From Lutibacter sp. (GTDB lineage: Bacteria; Bacteroidota; Bacteroidia; Flavobacteriales; Flavobacteriaceae), in the NCBI RefSeq assembly GCF_013139515.1, contig NZ_WTAR01000030.1:43615-107614 (forward strand): a stretch of 64,000 bases of DNA, in the 5' to 3' direction. Below are positions 16,490 through 26,864 of the stretch, piece by piece. Within the stretch, counting starts at the first letter, position 1. The number at the start of each line of letters is the position of its first letter. The position numbers were made by a program, and so were the translations under genes. Under the pieces are notes generated by a model, which was not told the DNA's origin, made no database searches, and saw nothing but the letters and a program-made list of their open reading frames with translations.

Positions 16490-16906
16490 ATGCCTTTTGA
16501 TATTGAAAATTTAAACGAATCAGTTCGTTACTATTGGGGAAAAGAGAAAAAAGAATATGTTAATTTAAGGCTTGTTCCTGACCCTGAAATGAATAACTTT
16601 AGGAAAGAAACTGGAATTAAATCAAAAGCTAAACATATAATTAATCCTATGTCTAAAAGAATGGAAAGGGTTGATGATTTAAATATCTCTTCTGATGCTT
16701 TGATGGCTTTTAATGAATTGGTTTTTGATTATCAAATTGAGAGTTGGTATTTAATCACTAATGAAGATCAAAGTATTGAATGCAATCTTGATAATAAAAA
16801 GAAAATGATGTATGGATCGCCTAAATTTTCTACTTGGATTTCAAAATGCATGGAGAAACTTGAAAAAGCAAGTTTAGAGATTGAAGAGGAAGAATTGGGA
16901 AACTAA
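16490..16906 (+). CDS. Tape-measure chaperone, G-like
   Basis: 138 residues, acidic C-terminus (EIEEEELGN). It lies between tail tube and tape-measure genes, where siphophages encode G and the frameshift product GT, which bind the tape measure and recruit tube subunits. The frame ends G GGA AAC TAA: the canonical slip heptamer GGGAAAC (16897-16903) abuts the stop codon. Sequence identity to lambda G is not visible; the call rests on position and the slip site. Confidence 0.75.
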   Translation: MPFDIENLNESVRYYWGKEKKEYVNLRLVPDPEMNNFRKETGIKSKAKHIINPMSKRMERVDDLNISSDALMAFNELVFDYQIESWYLITNEDQSIECNLDNKKKMMYGSPKFSTWISKCMEKLEKASLEIEEEELGN

Positions 16907-17247
16907 TTCAATACACAAAGAGAGTTAGAGAGATATCTAATAATGGTGGTTGTGAATCTTGTATAGGTATCCATAAGTTGAAAAATGAAACCCCTTTGTG
17001 TATTGACTGTATAAATCCTCTATTCAATGAAAATAAAGTTGCTTATGATATCTGGCAACTTGTTAAAGATCAAAGATTAATGGGTGGTATGGATGGAACC
17101 ACTATATCCATTAAGCATGAATGTATTTGGCGTTTAATTGATGAGCTTTCAGATAAAATTCCAAATAGAATAAAATGTTTTAAAAAGATTGTTCATGTTT
17201 ATAAAGCAATTTTCCAGATAGAATTTGATGAGAAGGATAGTAAATAG
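16490..17247 (+). CDS. Tape-measure chaperone GT (-1 frameshift fusion)
   Basis: A -1 slip on GGGAAAC (16897-16903) leads from the G frame into an open frame that runs to TAG 17245-17247, giving a fusion of about 252 residues. After the slip the chain reads KLIQYTKRVREISNNG, then two CxxC pairs (CESC and CIDC) and a helical tail. The downstream frame has no good start of its own (only a TTG at 16978 without a ribosome binding site), which supports expression by frameshifting. Confidence 0.75.
16897..16903 (+). promoter_or_regulatory. Programmed -1 frameshift site GGGAAAC
   Basis: In the zero frame the codons are TTG GGA AAC TAA, which fits X XXY YYZ with X=G, Y=A, Z=C; the zero-frame stop follows at once. 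The -1 frame stays open for about 115 codons. Confidence 0.8.
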
Positions 17248-17975
17248 ATGGCAGTAAAACTAAATACATTCATTAAAAGAGATAAGATTATTCTTTTTAA
17301 AAAAAATTAATAGGTTGACTCCATTATCCTTATTTAGAAAAAAAAGTTTATGGAAGTACAAGAGTTTTTGTTAATTGGAAATGTGATTGTGGTAATGAAA
17401 AAGAAATAATTTATAAAGAAGTTAAATCTGGACATATTAAATCATGTGGATGTTTACAAAAAGAAAAAGCATCTTTAGTAAATACAAAGCATGGTCTGTC
17501 AAAGACAAAACTTTATGAAGTTTGGAAATCAATAACTCAAAGATGTTATAATAAAAATGTGAAACAATACAAAGATTATGGTGGAAAGGGGATTAGCATT
17601 TGTGATGAATGGCGAAATGATTTTAAATGTTTTTATGATTGGTCTATAGATAATGGGTATAAAGAAAAATTATGTATAGATAGAAGAAATAATAATGGCA
17701 ATTATGAACCAAGCAATTGTAGATTTGTAACATATTCTAAAAATAATCAAAATAGAAGATTATTAAGATCAACAAATAAATCAGGATATTGTGGAGTATC
17801 TAAAAAATCTTTCTCATATATCTCTTCTTTATTTTTTAAAGGAGAATATTTGTTAAACAAATCAGGGTTTAAAACAGCAATAAATGCTGCTATTTATAGA
17901 GATATGTTTATTGTTAAAAATAATTTACCTCATAAATTGAATCTTCCTGAAATATTTTTCAATGGTTCGATATGA
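17248..17975 (+). pseudogene. HNH/AP2 homing endonuclease broken at two A8 runs
   Basis: ATG 17248 follows the GT stop directly, but the frame stops after 20 codons. Shortening the A8 run at 17299-17306 to seven, then the A8 run at 17338-17345 to seven, restores one frame through to 17975: FIKRDKI...NRL..., WKCDCGNEKE, SCGCLQKE, then HNH (YGGKGISICDEWRNDF ... IDRRNNNGNYEPSNCRFVT) and an AP2-like end (SGYCGV ... SGFKTAINAAIYRD). This matches the intact genes at 42846 and 45297 along its length. From GTG 17559 a 138-residue fragment is open. Either a decaying gene or one that relies on slippage. Confidence 0.75.
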
Positions 17976-20908
17976 CAAAATTAGGCGAAATATTCATAGA
18001 ATTAAAGCTTGACAGCAAAGAGTATAAAGCTTCTTTAAAGAAACAAAAAGCTTTAGCTCTTAAAACTGCCAATGAGATAGAAAAAGGTCAAGTTTCGTCT
18101 AATTCAAAAACAACAAAATCTAAAGCTGCTGAACAAAAAGCACATATAGATGGTTTAAATAATATAGTAAAATATGAAAAGCAAGTATATGATCAAAAGA
18201 AAAAAATAAATGATGATGCAATAAAATCTAGTGATAAAGCATCAGCAGCAATAATGAAGAATGAAGAAAATATTAATAAACAAAAAACAGCATCGTCAAA
18301 AAGCTATTCAGATGCTGATGCTCAAGCCCAATATCAATCTCAAGAAAGGCTTATAAAACAACAAGGAAAATATGCAAAAGCTCAAGGTAGTGCTATTGAG
18401 ATGAATAAGAAGTTTGATAAACAGATGAAAAGCAATAATAAAACTGTCAAGTCATCCGAGAAAGGTTTTCTTCAATTAACTACTGGAATTTTAAAATCTG
18501 CTCCTGCTTTTGCTGTTGCAACTGCTGCTATTGCTGGAGTATATCAAACTCTTAGATTTCTTACGAGTGAATTTACTGCGGGGTTGAATGCAATAGAAGA
18601 TTTTAATTCTAGTGTAATATCTTCTTCCGCATTTATTACAACATTTTCTAAAAAAGCTTCAGAAGGTGATATAGCTGGAGCATGGGATGAAGCTAGTGTT
18701 TATGCAAAAGCTTTAACAAAAGAATTAGAAATAATGGATGCAAAAACTATTGCTACTGGTAAAGATCTTAGAATAATATCAGATACATTTATTCAGCAAG
18801 GAATTCTTTTAGATGTTAATAATGAAAAACAAAAAGCAGGATTTATTAATTTAGCTAATGCTATTAAATTAATGACTAAAGGGCAAAATCAAGAGATTCA
18901 GTTAAGGCAGGAATCAAGAGCATTAGCTCAAGGTCAATTAAAAGATTCAAACCTTTTAGTAAAATTATTACAGGCAAAAGATCCAGAATTTAAGAAAAAT
19001 CTTGCTACTGCAAAGAAAACAGGTCAGGTTTTTCAATATATTGGGGATTTATTAGAAGGGTTTACTCCTGCATCATTAGCATTTGAAGCTACATGGTCTG
19101 CAATTGGTACTTCATTAGAAACTATTCATGATAGAGTTTTAAGAGGTGCTTTTCTTCCAACATATCAAAAATTACTTGAATTTGCAGTTGAGATTAAAGA
19201 TAGCCTTATTGATGGACAAGGTGAATTAACTCCATTAGCAAATAAAATACAAAATGATATTCAAAAAATATTATCTGTTGCAACAAAAGTTATTGAAAAA
19301 ATTATAAAATCTACTTTTTGGTTAATTTCAAATCTTGAAATAGTTGTTTATTGGTTTAAAGCTATTGCTGAAATTACAACATTAGGATTAGGTATTTCAG
19401 TAGTTCCAGTATTAACAACTGCAATAAAAAATTTAGGATCAGCAGCATTAATAACAAATACAAATATGTCAATGCTGAAGAAAACTACAATAGGTTTATT
19501 TTCTTTTTATGCAGGATTTAAATTAGGTCAATATCTTTATGAAGAATTTGAACAAGTTAGATTATTTGGAGTTGGATTGATTGATGGATTGATTGATGGG
19601 TGGCATAAATTTGGATCATCTGTAAAAATACTTTGGATAGAAATAAAACAAGCATGGAAAGATATTGTTTATGATCTTGGTCAATTATGGGGTGATTTTT
19701 TAATGAAAATCTCAGATGCTTTTGTATCTTTGCCATTTTCATGGGGTGATAAAAAAGCATCTGAGATTGGAGCGGTAGCAAAAAGTTTTAAATCAATGAC
19801 TAAACCTCTTGATGAAACAGCAAAATCAATTCGTGAAGTTACAAAAGCTGAAGAAGAATGGCAAAAAGGTCATGATAAAGTAATTGATTCAATGGTTAAT
19901 AGTGCTTTATCATATAAGCCATCTTCAATTATTCCAGGTGAAGCAGAAGATGAAAGTAATGTTTCTGTTCCTGAATTAACTATTCCCCCTGAAACAGAAG
20001 ATGCAATTAAGAAAAAAATTAAAAAATTTGAAGATGAAATGAAGAAATATGTTGATTCTCTTAAAGTTCCTCAATCAATTTTAAATTCTTTCTTAATTGG
20101 TGATGAAAAAGAAAGACAAGATGTTTTAGACACTTTCCAAGATTTAAGAGATCAATTACAAAATGCTGCTAAAGAAGGTTCAATTTCTGGAGAAAAATTT
20201 GCTGAAGTATGGAGAAGAATAGGAGAAGAAGAAGCAAAAGCATTAAATAAATTAACTGGTTGGGGCCAAATTGCAGACACATTAGATAGTTATGCAAGAG
20301 AATCTATGGATATATTTGATAATTTAAGTGAAGTTGTTTCATCTGCATTCTCATCAATGGAAGATGCTTTGGTTGATTTTATAACAACTGGAGAATTTGA
20401 ATTTTCTAATTTTGTTGATTCTATTTTAGCAGATATTGCTAGAATAGCAGTTCAAGAAAGTATAACAGGCCCGTTAGCTTCTGCTCTTAGTACTTCTCTT
20501 GGTGGTTCTTTTAGTGGTTTATTTAGTGGTGGAAGTAGTAGTAGTGGACTTACTACAGAAACACTAAATTTTAATCCTGCTACATATAATGCTGGTGGTA
20601 AAGCTGCTGGTGGAGCAGTTGTTGGTGGCAGTTCATATCTTGTTGGAGAGAAAGGGCCAGAAGTATTTTCACCAGCAGAAAATGGAAGTATAACCCCAAA
20701 TTCAAATCTTGGTGGAAATACAACTGTTCAAGTTATTGATCAGAGAAATGGTGGTGAAGATATAGAAGTTCAAAGATCTAAAACTAATGATGGTGAATTT
20801 ATAAAAATGATAATTAAAGAAGTTTCAAATGATTTGCGTAGTGGTGGAGATACATCAAAAGCAATGACACAAACATTTGGAACTAGAAGAGTAGGAGCAA
20901 GAAGATAA
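17972..20908 (+). CDS. Tape measure protein
   Basis: 978 residues, the length determinant of the tail and part of the DNA-ejection apparatus. N-terminus (MTKLGEIFIELKLDSKEYKASLKK) is typical; a long helical region (1-~160) precedes hydrophobic segments (near 175-200 and 465-520: GLGISVVPVLTTAIKNLGSAA); the C-terminus is Gly/Ser-rich with AGGKAAGGAVVGGSSYLVGEKGPEVF, a hallmark of lambda-type tape measures. At the usual ~0.15 nm per residue a tail of roughly 145 nm is expected (inference). It overlaps the relic endonuclease end by four bases. Confidence 0.9.
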   Translation: MTKLGEIFIELKLDSKEYKASLKKQKALALKTANEIEKGQVSSNSKTTKSKAAEQKAHIDGLNNIVKYEKQVYDQKKKINDDAIKSSDKASAAIMKNEENINKQKTASSKSYSDADAQAQYQSQERLIKQQGKYAKAQGSAIEMNKKFDKQMKSNNKTVKSSEKGFLQLTTGILKSAPAFAVATAAIAGVYQTLRFLTSEFTAGLNAIEDFNSSVISSSAFITTFSKKASEGDIAGAWDEASVYAKALTKELEIMDAKTIATGKDLRIISDTFIQQGILLDVNNEKQKAGFINLANAIKLMTKGQNQEIQLRQESRALAQGQLKDSNLLVKLLQAKDPEFKKNLATAKKTGQVFQYIGDLLEGFTPASLAFEATWSAIGTSLETIHDRVLRGAFLPTYQKLLEFAVEIKDSLIDGQGELTPLANKIQNDIQKILSVATKVIEKIIKSTFWLISNLEIVVYWFKAIAEITTLGLGISVVPVLTTAIKNLGSAALITNTNMSMLKKTTIGLFSFYAGFKLGQYLYEEFEQVRLFGVGLIDGLIDGWHKFGSSVKILWIEIKQAWKDIVYDLGQLWGDFLMKISDAFVSLPFSWGDKKASEIGAVAKSFKSMTKPLDETAKSIREVTKAEEEWQKGHDKVIDSMVNSALSYKPSSIIPGEAEDESNVSVPELTIPPETEDAIKKKIKKFEDEMKKYVDSLKVPQSILNSFLIGDEKERQDVLDTFQDLRDQLQNAAKEGSISGEKFAEVWRRIGEEEAKALNKLTGWGQIADTLDSYARESMDIFDNLSEVVSSAFSSMEDALVDFITTGEFEFSNFVDSILADIARIAVQESITGPLASALSTSLGGSFSGLFSGGSSSSGLTTETLNFNPATYNAGGKAAGGAVVGGSSYLVGEKGPEVFSPAENGSITPNSNLGGNTTVQVIDQRNGGEDIEVQRSKTNDGEFIKMIIKEVSNDLRSGGDTSKAMTQTFGTRRVGARR

Positions 20909-21255
20909 TGGCAGTTTGGCCCGGATCTTTACCACAAAAACCTCTATTTGGATTTTCAGAAACCACTCCAGATTTAACAATTAGAACATCTATGGGAGTT
21001 GGCCCTGATAAAATAAGAAGACGTTTTACTGCTGGAGTTAGACAATTTCCAATGAGTTTTCAAATGACAACTGCTCAAGTAGCAACATTTGACACGTTTT
21101 ATATAACTACTCTTGCTGGTGGTTCTTTACAATTTGATTATTCAGATCTACGAACAGGATTGTTAAAAAGCTGGAGATTTGTTGGAGTTCCTAGATACAC
21201 ACCTATAAGTAATGAACGATGGACTGTTGATATTAATTTGGAGCAAATGCCATGA
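20908..21255 (+). CDS. Minor tail protein, gpM-like
   Basis: 115 residues starting MAVWPGSLPQKPLFGFSE, with RRRFTAGVRQFPMSFQMTTAQ and GSLQFDYSDLRTGLLKSWRFVG: a small tail-tip protein of the lambda gpM type that follows the tape measure. Overlaps both neighbours by 1-4 bases. Confidence 0.75.
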   Translation: MAVWPGSLPQKPLFGFSETTPDLTIRTSMGVGPDKIRRRFTAGVRQFPMSFQMTTAQVATFDTFYITTLAGGSLQFDYSDLRTGLLKSWRFVGVPRYTPISNERWTVDINLEQMP

Positions 21256-21731
21256 GTAGAACTGTTTCAAATACAGCATTACAAGCTATGCTTGCACAAG
21301 AAACAGATGAGATTTTTCTTACTTGTTTAACAATAGATCATGATGATTTAGCTAGTCCTATTTTATTAGTTAATGATTCTACAGAAATAGTTAGAACAGC
21401 AGGAACTTTTCTTCCTTTTCCATTTACAATTACTCTTCCTAGTGATAGTGAAGATACAATTCCTACTGTCAATCTTATCATTGACAATATTGATCAATCA
21501 ATTGTTGAAGTAATTAGGTCAATTGATACATCTCCAAATGTAACAATGGAAATAATTCTTGCTTCAACACCAAATGTAATTGAAGCAGGGCCATATACAT
21601 TTAGATGGAAAACATCAACATATGATGCTTTTTCAGTAACAAGTTCTTTGGGATATGATGACATTTTAGATGAACCATTTCCCTCTTTGACATTTGGCCC
21701 TTCTAATTTTCCAGGGATGTTTCAACTATAA
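21252..21731 (+). CDS. DUF1833 tail protein (gpL position)
   Basis: 159 residues; RTVSNTALQAMLAQETDEIFLTCLTIDH, FLPFPFTITLPSDSEDTIPTVNLIIDNIDQSI and the C-terminal DEPFPSLTFGPSNFPGMF match DUF1833, found between the M- and K-type genes of many siphophages. It probably forms part of the tail tip hub. The next gene starts at the base after the stop. Confidence 0.75.
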   Translation: MSRTVSNTALQAMLAQETDEIFLTCLTIDHDDLASPILLVNDSTEIVRTAGTFLPFPFTITLPSDSEDTIPTVNLIIDNIDQSIVEVIRSIDTSPNVTMEIILASTPNVIEAGPYTFRWKTSTYDAFSVTSSLGYDDILDEPFPSLTFGPSNFPGMFQL

Positions 21732-22115
21732 ATGAAAAATCTTTCTAAATATATAGGAATTCCATTCATAGATAATGGAAGAACATTAGAAGGATGTGAT
21801 TGTTTTGGATTGGTTAAATTAATCTATAAAGAACAATTTAATATAATATTGCCAGATTATTTATATAAAGATACAAATGATATAGAAGCAATTAATGATA
21901 GTTTGAGTGTTGGTAAAAATATGTATGAAAAAGTAAATTCTCCTTTATATGGGAATTTAGTTTTATTTAATATTGTTGGAATGCCAATGCATATTGGATT
22001 TTGTTTAGGTCATGGAAAATTTTTACATGTTAGTAATAAATCAAAAACTTCATGTAAAGATAGAATTTTAAGATGGAAAAATAAAATAGAAGGTTTTTAT
22101 TGCTATGTCAGATGA
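21732..22115 (+). CDS. NlpC/P60 tail peptidase (gpK-like)
   Basis: 127 residues. The active-site Cys is in GCDCFGLVKLIYKEQF (residue ~24) and the His in PMHIGFCLGHGKFLHVSN (residue ~87), the NlpC/P60 arrangement. Lambda gpK-type proteins sit at the tail tip and cleave peptidoglycan cross-links during DNA entry. It overlaps the next gene by 11 bases. Confidence 0.8.
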   Translation: MKNLSKYIGIPFIDNGRTLEGCDCFGLVKLIYKEQFNIILPDYLYKDTNDIEAINDSLSVGKNMYEKVNSPLYGNLVLFNIVGMPMHIGFCLGHGKFLHVSNKSKTSCKDRILRWKNKIEGFYCYVR

Positions 22116-25100
22116 TGTTCAAATAATAGCTGCTACACATCCATTACAACAAAGAGTTGTTTATTCTTCTGCTCCAGCAGGATCAACAATTTCAGAAGTT
22201 TTAGGAATACATTGCACAACTGCTGCAAATGTTATTGTTAATGGTATTGCAGTATTGTATGAAGATTGGAAGACATTTGTTTTAAAGGCTGGTGACATTT
22301 TAAATGTTCGTGTTGCTCCTAAAGGTGACAATATTTTAGGAGCAATATTACAAGTTGTTATTATGGTAGTTGCTATTTGGATTGCTGGCCCTTTAGGTAC
22401 AACAACTTGGGGTCTTGGTTCTACTGGAGCAGCATTTGCTGCTGGTGCATTTACATTAGTTGCTTCAATGGCATTAAATGCTTTGATTCCAACTCAACAA
22501 GCAAATGCAGCAGATGTAGAGGGTGATTCATTTAATGAATTAGTAGGAATTACTGGTCAAAGTAATTCTATGAATCCATATGGTGTTGCTCCAAGATGTT
22601 ATGGTACAAATCGTATTTATCCATTACTTGCTGCTAATCCATATACAGAAGTTGTTGGTGAAGATCAATATTTAAGAATGTTATTCTATCTAGGAATAGG
22701 TGACTATACATTAAGTGATTGGAGAATAGGGGAAACTGATTTAGATGATTATGATGATGTTGAAGTACAAGTATTTAAAACTGGGGTAGAAGAATCTCAA
22801 TTATATACAAATGATGTTTATGAAGAACAATTTTCATTGGCTTTGCCAAGAAGGGAATATAAAGAAGAAGATGAAGATGATGCTGTTCATAGAACATATG
22901 TAACAAAAATACTTGAAGATGGTGTAACAGCAATAACAGTATTAGATGATGATGATGTCCAATTTGAAAGAACAACTGAAGATGAATGTAATGAAATTAG
23001 TATAGATTTAACATTCGGTAATGGAATGTATGGTATTGGTTATGAAGGTGGTACTTTAGGTTGTCGTGTCTATTTTCAGGTTGAATATAAAATACATGGA
23101 ACATCTGATGATAATTATATTCCAGCAACATATTCTACTGGATTTACTTCTTCACATTCAGATTATACAGTTTGGTCTGGAGGAACAACAATTTCTTTTA
23201 TAAATAGATTAAGAAGAGAAACTGTTAGAATTGGTCTTCGATGGGAAACACCAGTTTTTGAAAAATATGATATTAGAATAATTAGGATAGGAACAGAATA
23301 TATATCGAGTACTGAAACAGCTTCAGTTTCAAAATTAAAGAGAACTTTATCAACAAATTATGATTGGTATTATGCTTATGCTTTACCAGAAGATGGGTCT
23401 TCAATATCGACTAATACTTTAGATATTGAAGATTTTCAAGTTGAAACTGTTTATAATTTAGATGATTCTCTTTCAACTGATCCTGAAGGAACTGGAGCTA
23501 CATTAATTAATGTAAAAACTTATCCATTATCTCAAGAAGTAGATACTTCATATTCATCAAATATTCATTATGAAACTGATGAATATGGTCAAACACATTC
23601 ATATTCTGGTCGTACTTATATTGTAGATCAAACTACAACTTATTATAATTATGTTTATAGAATTATATGGAGTGAATCAGATGTACAAACACACAGTGAA
23701 GGTGCTGGAATAAGTGATTGTGAATGGACATCATTAAGAACAGTTGTATATCAAGAACCAGTATTAGTTGATGATGTTTGGCTCATTGGAATGAGAATAA
23801 AAGCAACAGATCAATTAAATGGGATTGTTGATGAATTGAATTTATTAGTAAATACTCATATTCCTGTTTACAATGGTTCTTCTTGGGTTGAACAGGCAAC
23901 AAATAATCCAGCATGGGCATACTGTGACGTTTTAACTGGTGAATCTAATGCAAGACCAATCAGTAAAGATTTATTAGATCTTGATGCAATTGAATCATGG
24001 GCAGGATATTGTGATAATGAAAATTTTGAATATAATTCATTGGGTGATGAAGCAACTACAGTTTTTGAATTAGCAAGAGAAATAGCTGCTGCTGGAAGGG
24101 CAGCATGGTCAATGACTGATGGATTATATTCAGTTGTCAGAGATATACCAAATCAAACTCCAGTTCAGATTTTTACACCAAGAACATCCTGGGATTTTTC
24201 TGGAACAAAAACATTCCCAATTGTTCCTCATTGTTTAAGAATAAAATATAGAAATGAACATGAAGATGTTGATTATGATTGGGATGAATTACAAGTTTAT
24301 GCTGATGGTTATGCAGAAATAGCAAGTGGTGATAAATTAGCAGCAACATTATTTGAAATTCTTGAATTTAAAGGAATAACAAATTCTGAACAAATATTTA
24401 AATTTGGACGTTATTATCTTGCTGCAATGAAACTTAGACCAGAAATATATTCTTTAAATGTTGATGTTGAACAACTTGTTTGCACAAGAGGAGATCTTGT
24501 ATATGTATCAAATGATATTCCTCTATGGGGAACAGGTTGGGGTAGAGTAAAAACAATAAATACGAGTGGATCTACAGTAGTAAGTTTTACAGTTGATGAA
24601 ACTATTGATGTTTTTGTTGGTGAATATGCTATTAGAATTAGAAAATCTGATGGCACAAATATAATGGAAAGATATACTTCTGTTGCAGATGAACAAATTA
24701 ATGAATTTACTCCAGATACCCCAATGGGACTTTTTGAAGTTGGTGATTTATTTGTTCTTGGTCAATATGGACATGAAGTAACTCCATTAATAGTTTCAAA
24801 AATTGAACCTGGAGGTGATCTTTCAGCAAAACTTACTTTAGTTGATGAAGCTCCAGATATTCATTTAGCTGACAAAGCTGAAATACCAGATTTTGATCCT
24901 AATATAACAACACAAGATGATTTTACACAAGTTAAGCCAGCAGCACCAACAATAACGTCTGTAAGATCAGACAGGAATATTTTACAAACAACATCTAATG
25001 GTTCTTTAATAATAAGTATTTTAGTTAATTATAGTTTAACTGGCTCTAATTCATATCCAGTAGCATATATAGATGGTTCTATTCGACCTTATGGATCTTC

Positions 25101-26862
25101 AGATTCATGGAGTTTACATCCACAATCATCTCCAAATGGATCATTTAGATTTAATAACCTAGAGCAAAATGCAACTTATGAATTAAGAATAAGGTCTGTA
25201 ACTGCTGAAGGTGTTACATCTGATTGGATTACACATAATCATACTGTTGGAACCGTTGATATAGATCCAGATTCAAGACCAGCAGTTGAAGAACTAACTG
25301 TATATAGAGAAACATACGGATATACCTTTTCATGGGATGTCGCTACAGTAAATGTTCTTGGATATAATATATATTTAGATGATGTTTTAATAGTAGAAAA
25401 TTATACTGGAACTACTTATTCACATTTATCATCAATATTAGAAGGTGAACATACTCTTGAAGTTAGAACTGTTGATACAACTGGACATGAATTTTCACAA
25501 TCACAAACAATAACTTTTTCAGCAGCAAGAACAGAAGGAACAGATGGTACATATGAAGATTATAGTTTAGATTCTTCTGGTCATTTGACTCTTCAAGTTC
25601 CAGTTGTTAACGATCCTCAAGTTGTTTTATATGAAATTAGGGGTGGAGAAATTGGTTCTGTTTGGGGAGATGGATTTTTCCTTGCATCTTCTACAACAGG
25701 ATCATTTGATTTAACAGTAGATTTAGTTACAACAAAACAAATTTTTGCAAGAGCTAAACTTGATGATGGAAGTTATTCAAGTCATAGCTTTATAATTGTT
25801 ATGCAATCCTTAACAACTCCTGATTTAAGTGTAAGGATTATTGAACCAAATGTATCATTAGATTGGGATGATATACCAGAAGCAGCATATTATGAATTAC
25901 TAGTTGAATCTGGTGGAGTTACTTCAAGCAAAACTGTAACTGATTCAATATACACTTTTGCTATTCCTAAATATGATACAACAATTAGTGTAAGGGCATG
26001 GTCTGGAACAGGGTATTTTTCACCTTGGGTTGAAGAGGAAGTATCTGTATCTGGACATTATAATTACAATGAAATAATTTCATTTGATTTTGATTTTATA
26101 AATGGTCAATATTTAAACTTTGGATGGCAAACTGATGATACAGTTGTTAGACCAAGTGTTTTAGGAATTACATTAGCTGGATCACCAGCAGCAAATATAA
26201 ATGATTCAGATTTATTCAACTTTGCTGAAGAATGGGAAAATACAGTTGTTAATACAATTGAAGATAAACCAGCATCTTGGTTTCGTGAAAAATGGTATGC
26301 AGATGGAAATGGATGGTTTGAATCAGATGTTCAGGATTTAGGAGCAACTTATACTGGAAGATTAACAGTAAACCTTGCAACAAGTATAGCTCATCACAAT
26401 AAAACAGTTGCGGAAATAGAAGATGTTGAAGCTGGACATTTAGAAGATTTTACTGGTGAAGAGTTAATGGGAACAAGAACTAATATATCAGTTGTTGTTC
26501 TTACATCAACTGATGGTGTTGATTATGTAGAAAGAAGTCCTGATGATTGGGTTACAGATATTAGATATTTAAAGATTCGTGGTGAAATGCTGTATGCAAC
26601 TCCATTAGCTGATATTGTGATTGAAGAGGGAACAATGACTCTTGATGTTCCTGATCTTACATATGATGGAACTGAAATAATATCAAGTCCTGATACAACA
26701 AAAGTTATAACATTTACTACACCATTCAATAGTATAAGTTCTGTTATATGCAATGCTGATGGAGTTGCTACATCATATCCAACTAATGTATCAGAAACAG
26801 GATTTACAATTAATGTAAGCACAACTGATACAACAGTCTATTGGTTTGCTAAGGGGTATTAA
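22105..26862 (+). CDS. Tail tip host-specificity protein (gpI-gpJ fusion type)
   Basis: 1585 residues. Residues 1-~75 resemble the small gpI-like/ubiquitin-type domain; 76-~135 is strongly hydrophobic and Gly/Ala-rich (ILGAILQVVIMVVAIWIAGPLG, then AAFAAGAFTLVASMALNAL), as in gpI-type tip proteins; NPYGVAPRCYGTNRIYPLLAANPYTEVVGEDQYLRMLFYLGIGDY marks the gpJ hub. Fibronectin-III-like repeats lie around 950-1310. The distal ~250 residues probably carry receptor specificity. A separate gpI gene is absent, so the fusion is inferred. Confidence 0.85.
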   Translation: MSDDVQIIAATHPLQQRVVYSSAPAGSTISEVLGIHCTTAANVIVNGIAVLYEDWKTFVLKAGDILNVRVAPKGDNILGAILQVVIMVVAIWIAGPLGTTTWGLGSTGAAFAAGAFTLVASMALNALIPTQQANAADVEGDSFNELVGITGQSNSMNPYGVAPRCYGTNRIYPLLAANPYTEVVGEDQYLRMLFYLGIGDYTLSDWRIGETDLDDYDDVEVQVFKTGVEESQLYTNDVYEEQFSLALPRREYKEEDEDDAVHRTYVTKILEDGVTAITVLDDDDVQFERTTEDECNEISIDLTFGNGMYGIGYEGGTLGCRVYFQVEYKIHGTSDDNYIPATYSTGFTSSHSDYTVWSGGTTISFINRLRRETVRIGLRWETPVFEKYDIRIIRIGTEYISSTETASVSKLKRTLSTNYDWYYAYALPEDGSSISTNTLDIEDFQVETVYNLDDSLSTDPEGTGATLINVKTYPLSQEVDTSYSSNIHYETDEYGQTHSYSGRTYIVDQTTTYYNYVYRIIWSESDVQTHSEGAGISDCEWTSLRTVVYQEPVLVDDVWLIGMRIKATDQLNGIVDELNLLVNTHIPVYNGSSWVEQATNNPAWAYCDVLTGESNARPISKDLLDLDAIESWAGYCDNENFEYNSLGDEATTVFELAREIAAAGRAAWSMTDGLYSVVRDIPNQTPVQIFTPRTSWDFSGTKTFPIVPHCLRIKYRNEHEDVDYDWDELQVYADGYAEIASGDKLAATLFEILEFKGITNSEQIFKFGRYYLAAMKLRPEIYSLNVDVEQLVCTRGDLVYVSNDIPLWGTGWGRVKTINTSGSTVVSFTVDETIDVFVGEYAIRIRKSDGTNIMERYTSVADEQINEFTPDTPMGLFEVGDLFVLGQYGHEVTPLIVSKIEPGGDLSAKLTLVDEAPDIHLADKAEIPDFDPNITTQDDFTQVKPAAPTITSVRSDRNILQTTSNGSLIISILVNYSLTGSNSYPVAYIDGSIRPYGSSDSWSLHPQSSPNGSFRFNNLEQNATYELRIRSVTAEGVTSDWITHNHTVGTVDIDPDSRPAVEELTVYRETYGYTFSWDVATVNVLGYNIYLDDVLIVENYTGTTYSHLSSILEGEHTLEVRTVDTTGHEFSQSQTITFSAARTEGTDGTYEDYSLDSSGHLTLQVPVVNDPQVVLYEIRGGEIGSVWGDGFFLASSTTGSFDLTVDLVTTKQIFARAKLDDGSYSSHSFIIVMQSLTTPDLSVRIIEPNVSLDWDDIPEAAYYELLVESGGVTSSKTVTDSIYTFAIPKYDTTISVRAWSGTGYFSPWVEEEVSVSGHYNYNEIISFDFDFINGQYLNFGWQTDDTVVRPSVLGITLAGSPAANINDSDLFNFAEEWENTVVNTIEDKPASWFREKWYADGNGWFESDVQDLGATYTGRLTVNLATSIAHHNKTVAEIEDVEAGHLEDFTGEELMGTRTNISVVVLTSTDGVDYVERSPDDWVTDIRYLKIRGEMLYATPLADIVIEEGTMTLDVPDLTYDGTEIISSPDTTKVITFTTPFNSISSVICNADGVATSYPTNVSETGFTINVSTTDTTVYWFAKGY

Positions 26863-26864
26863 TT

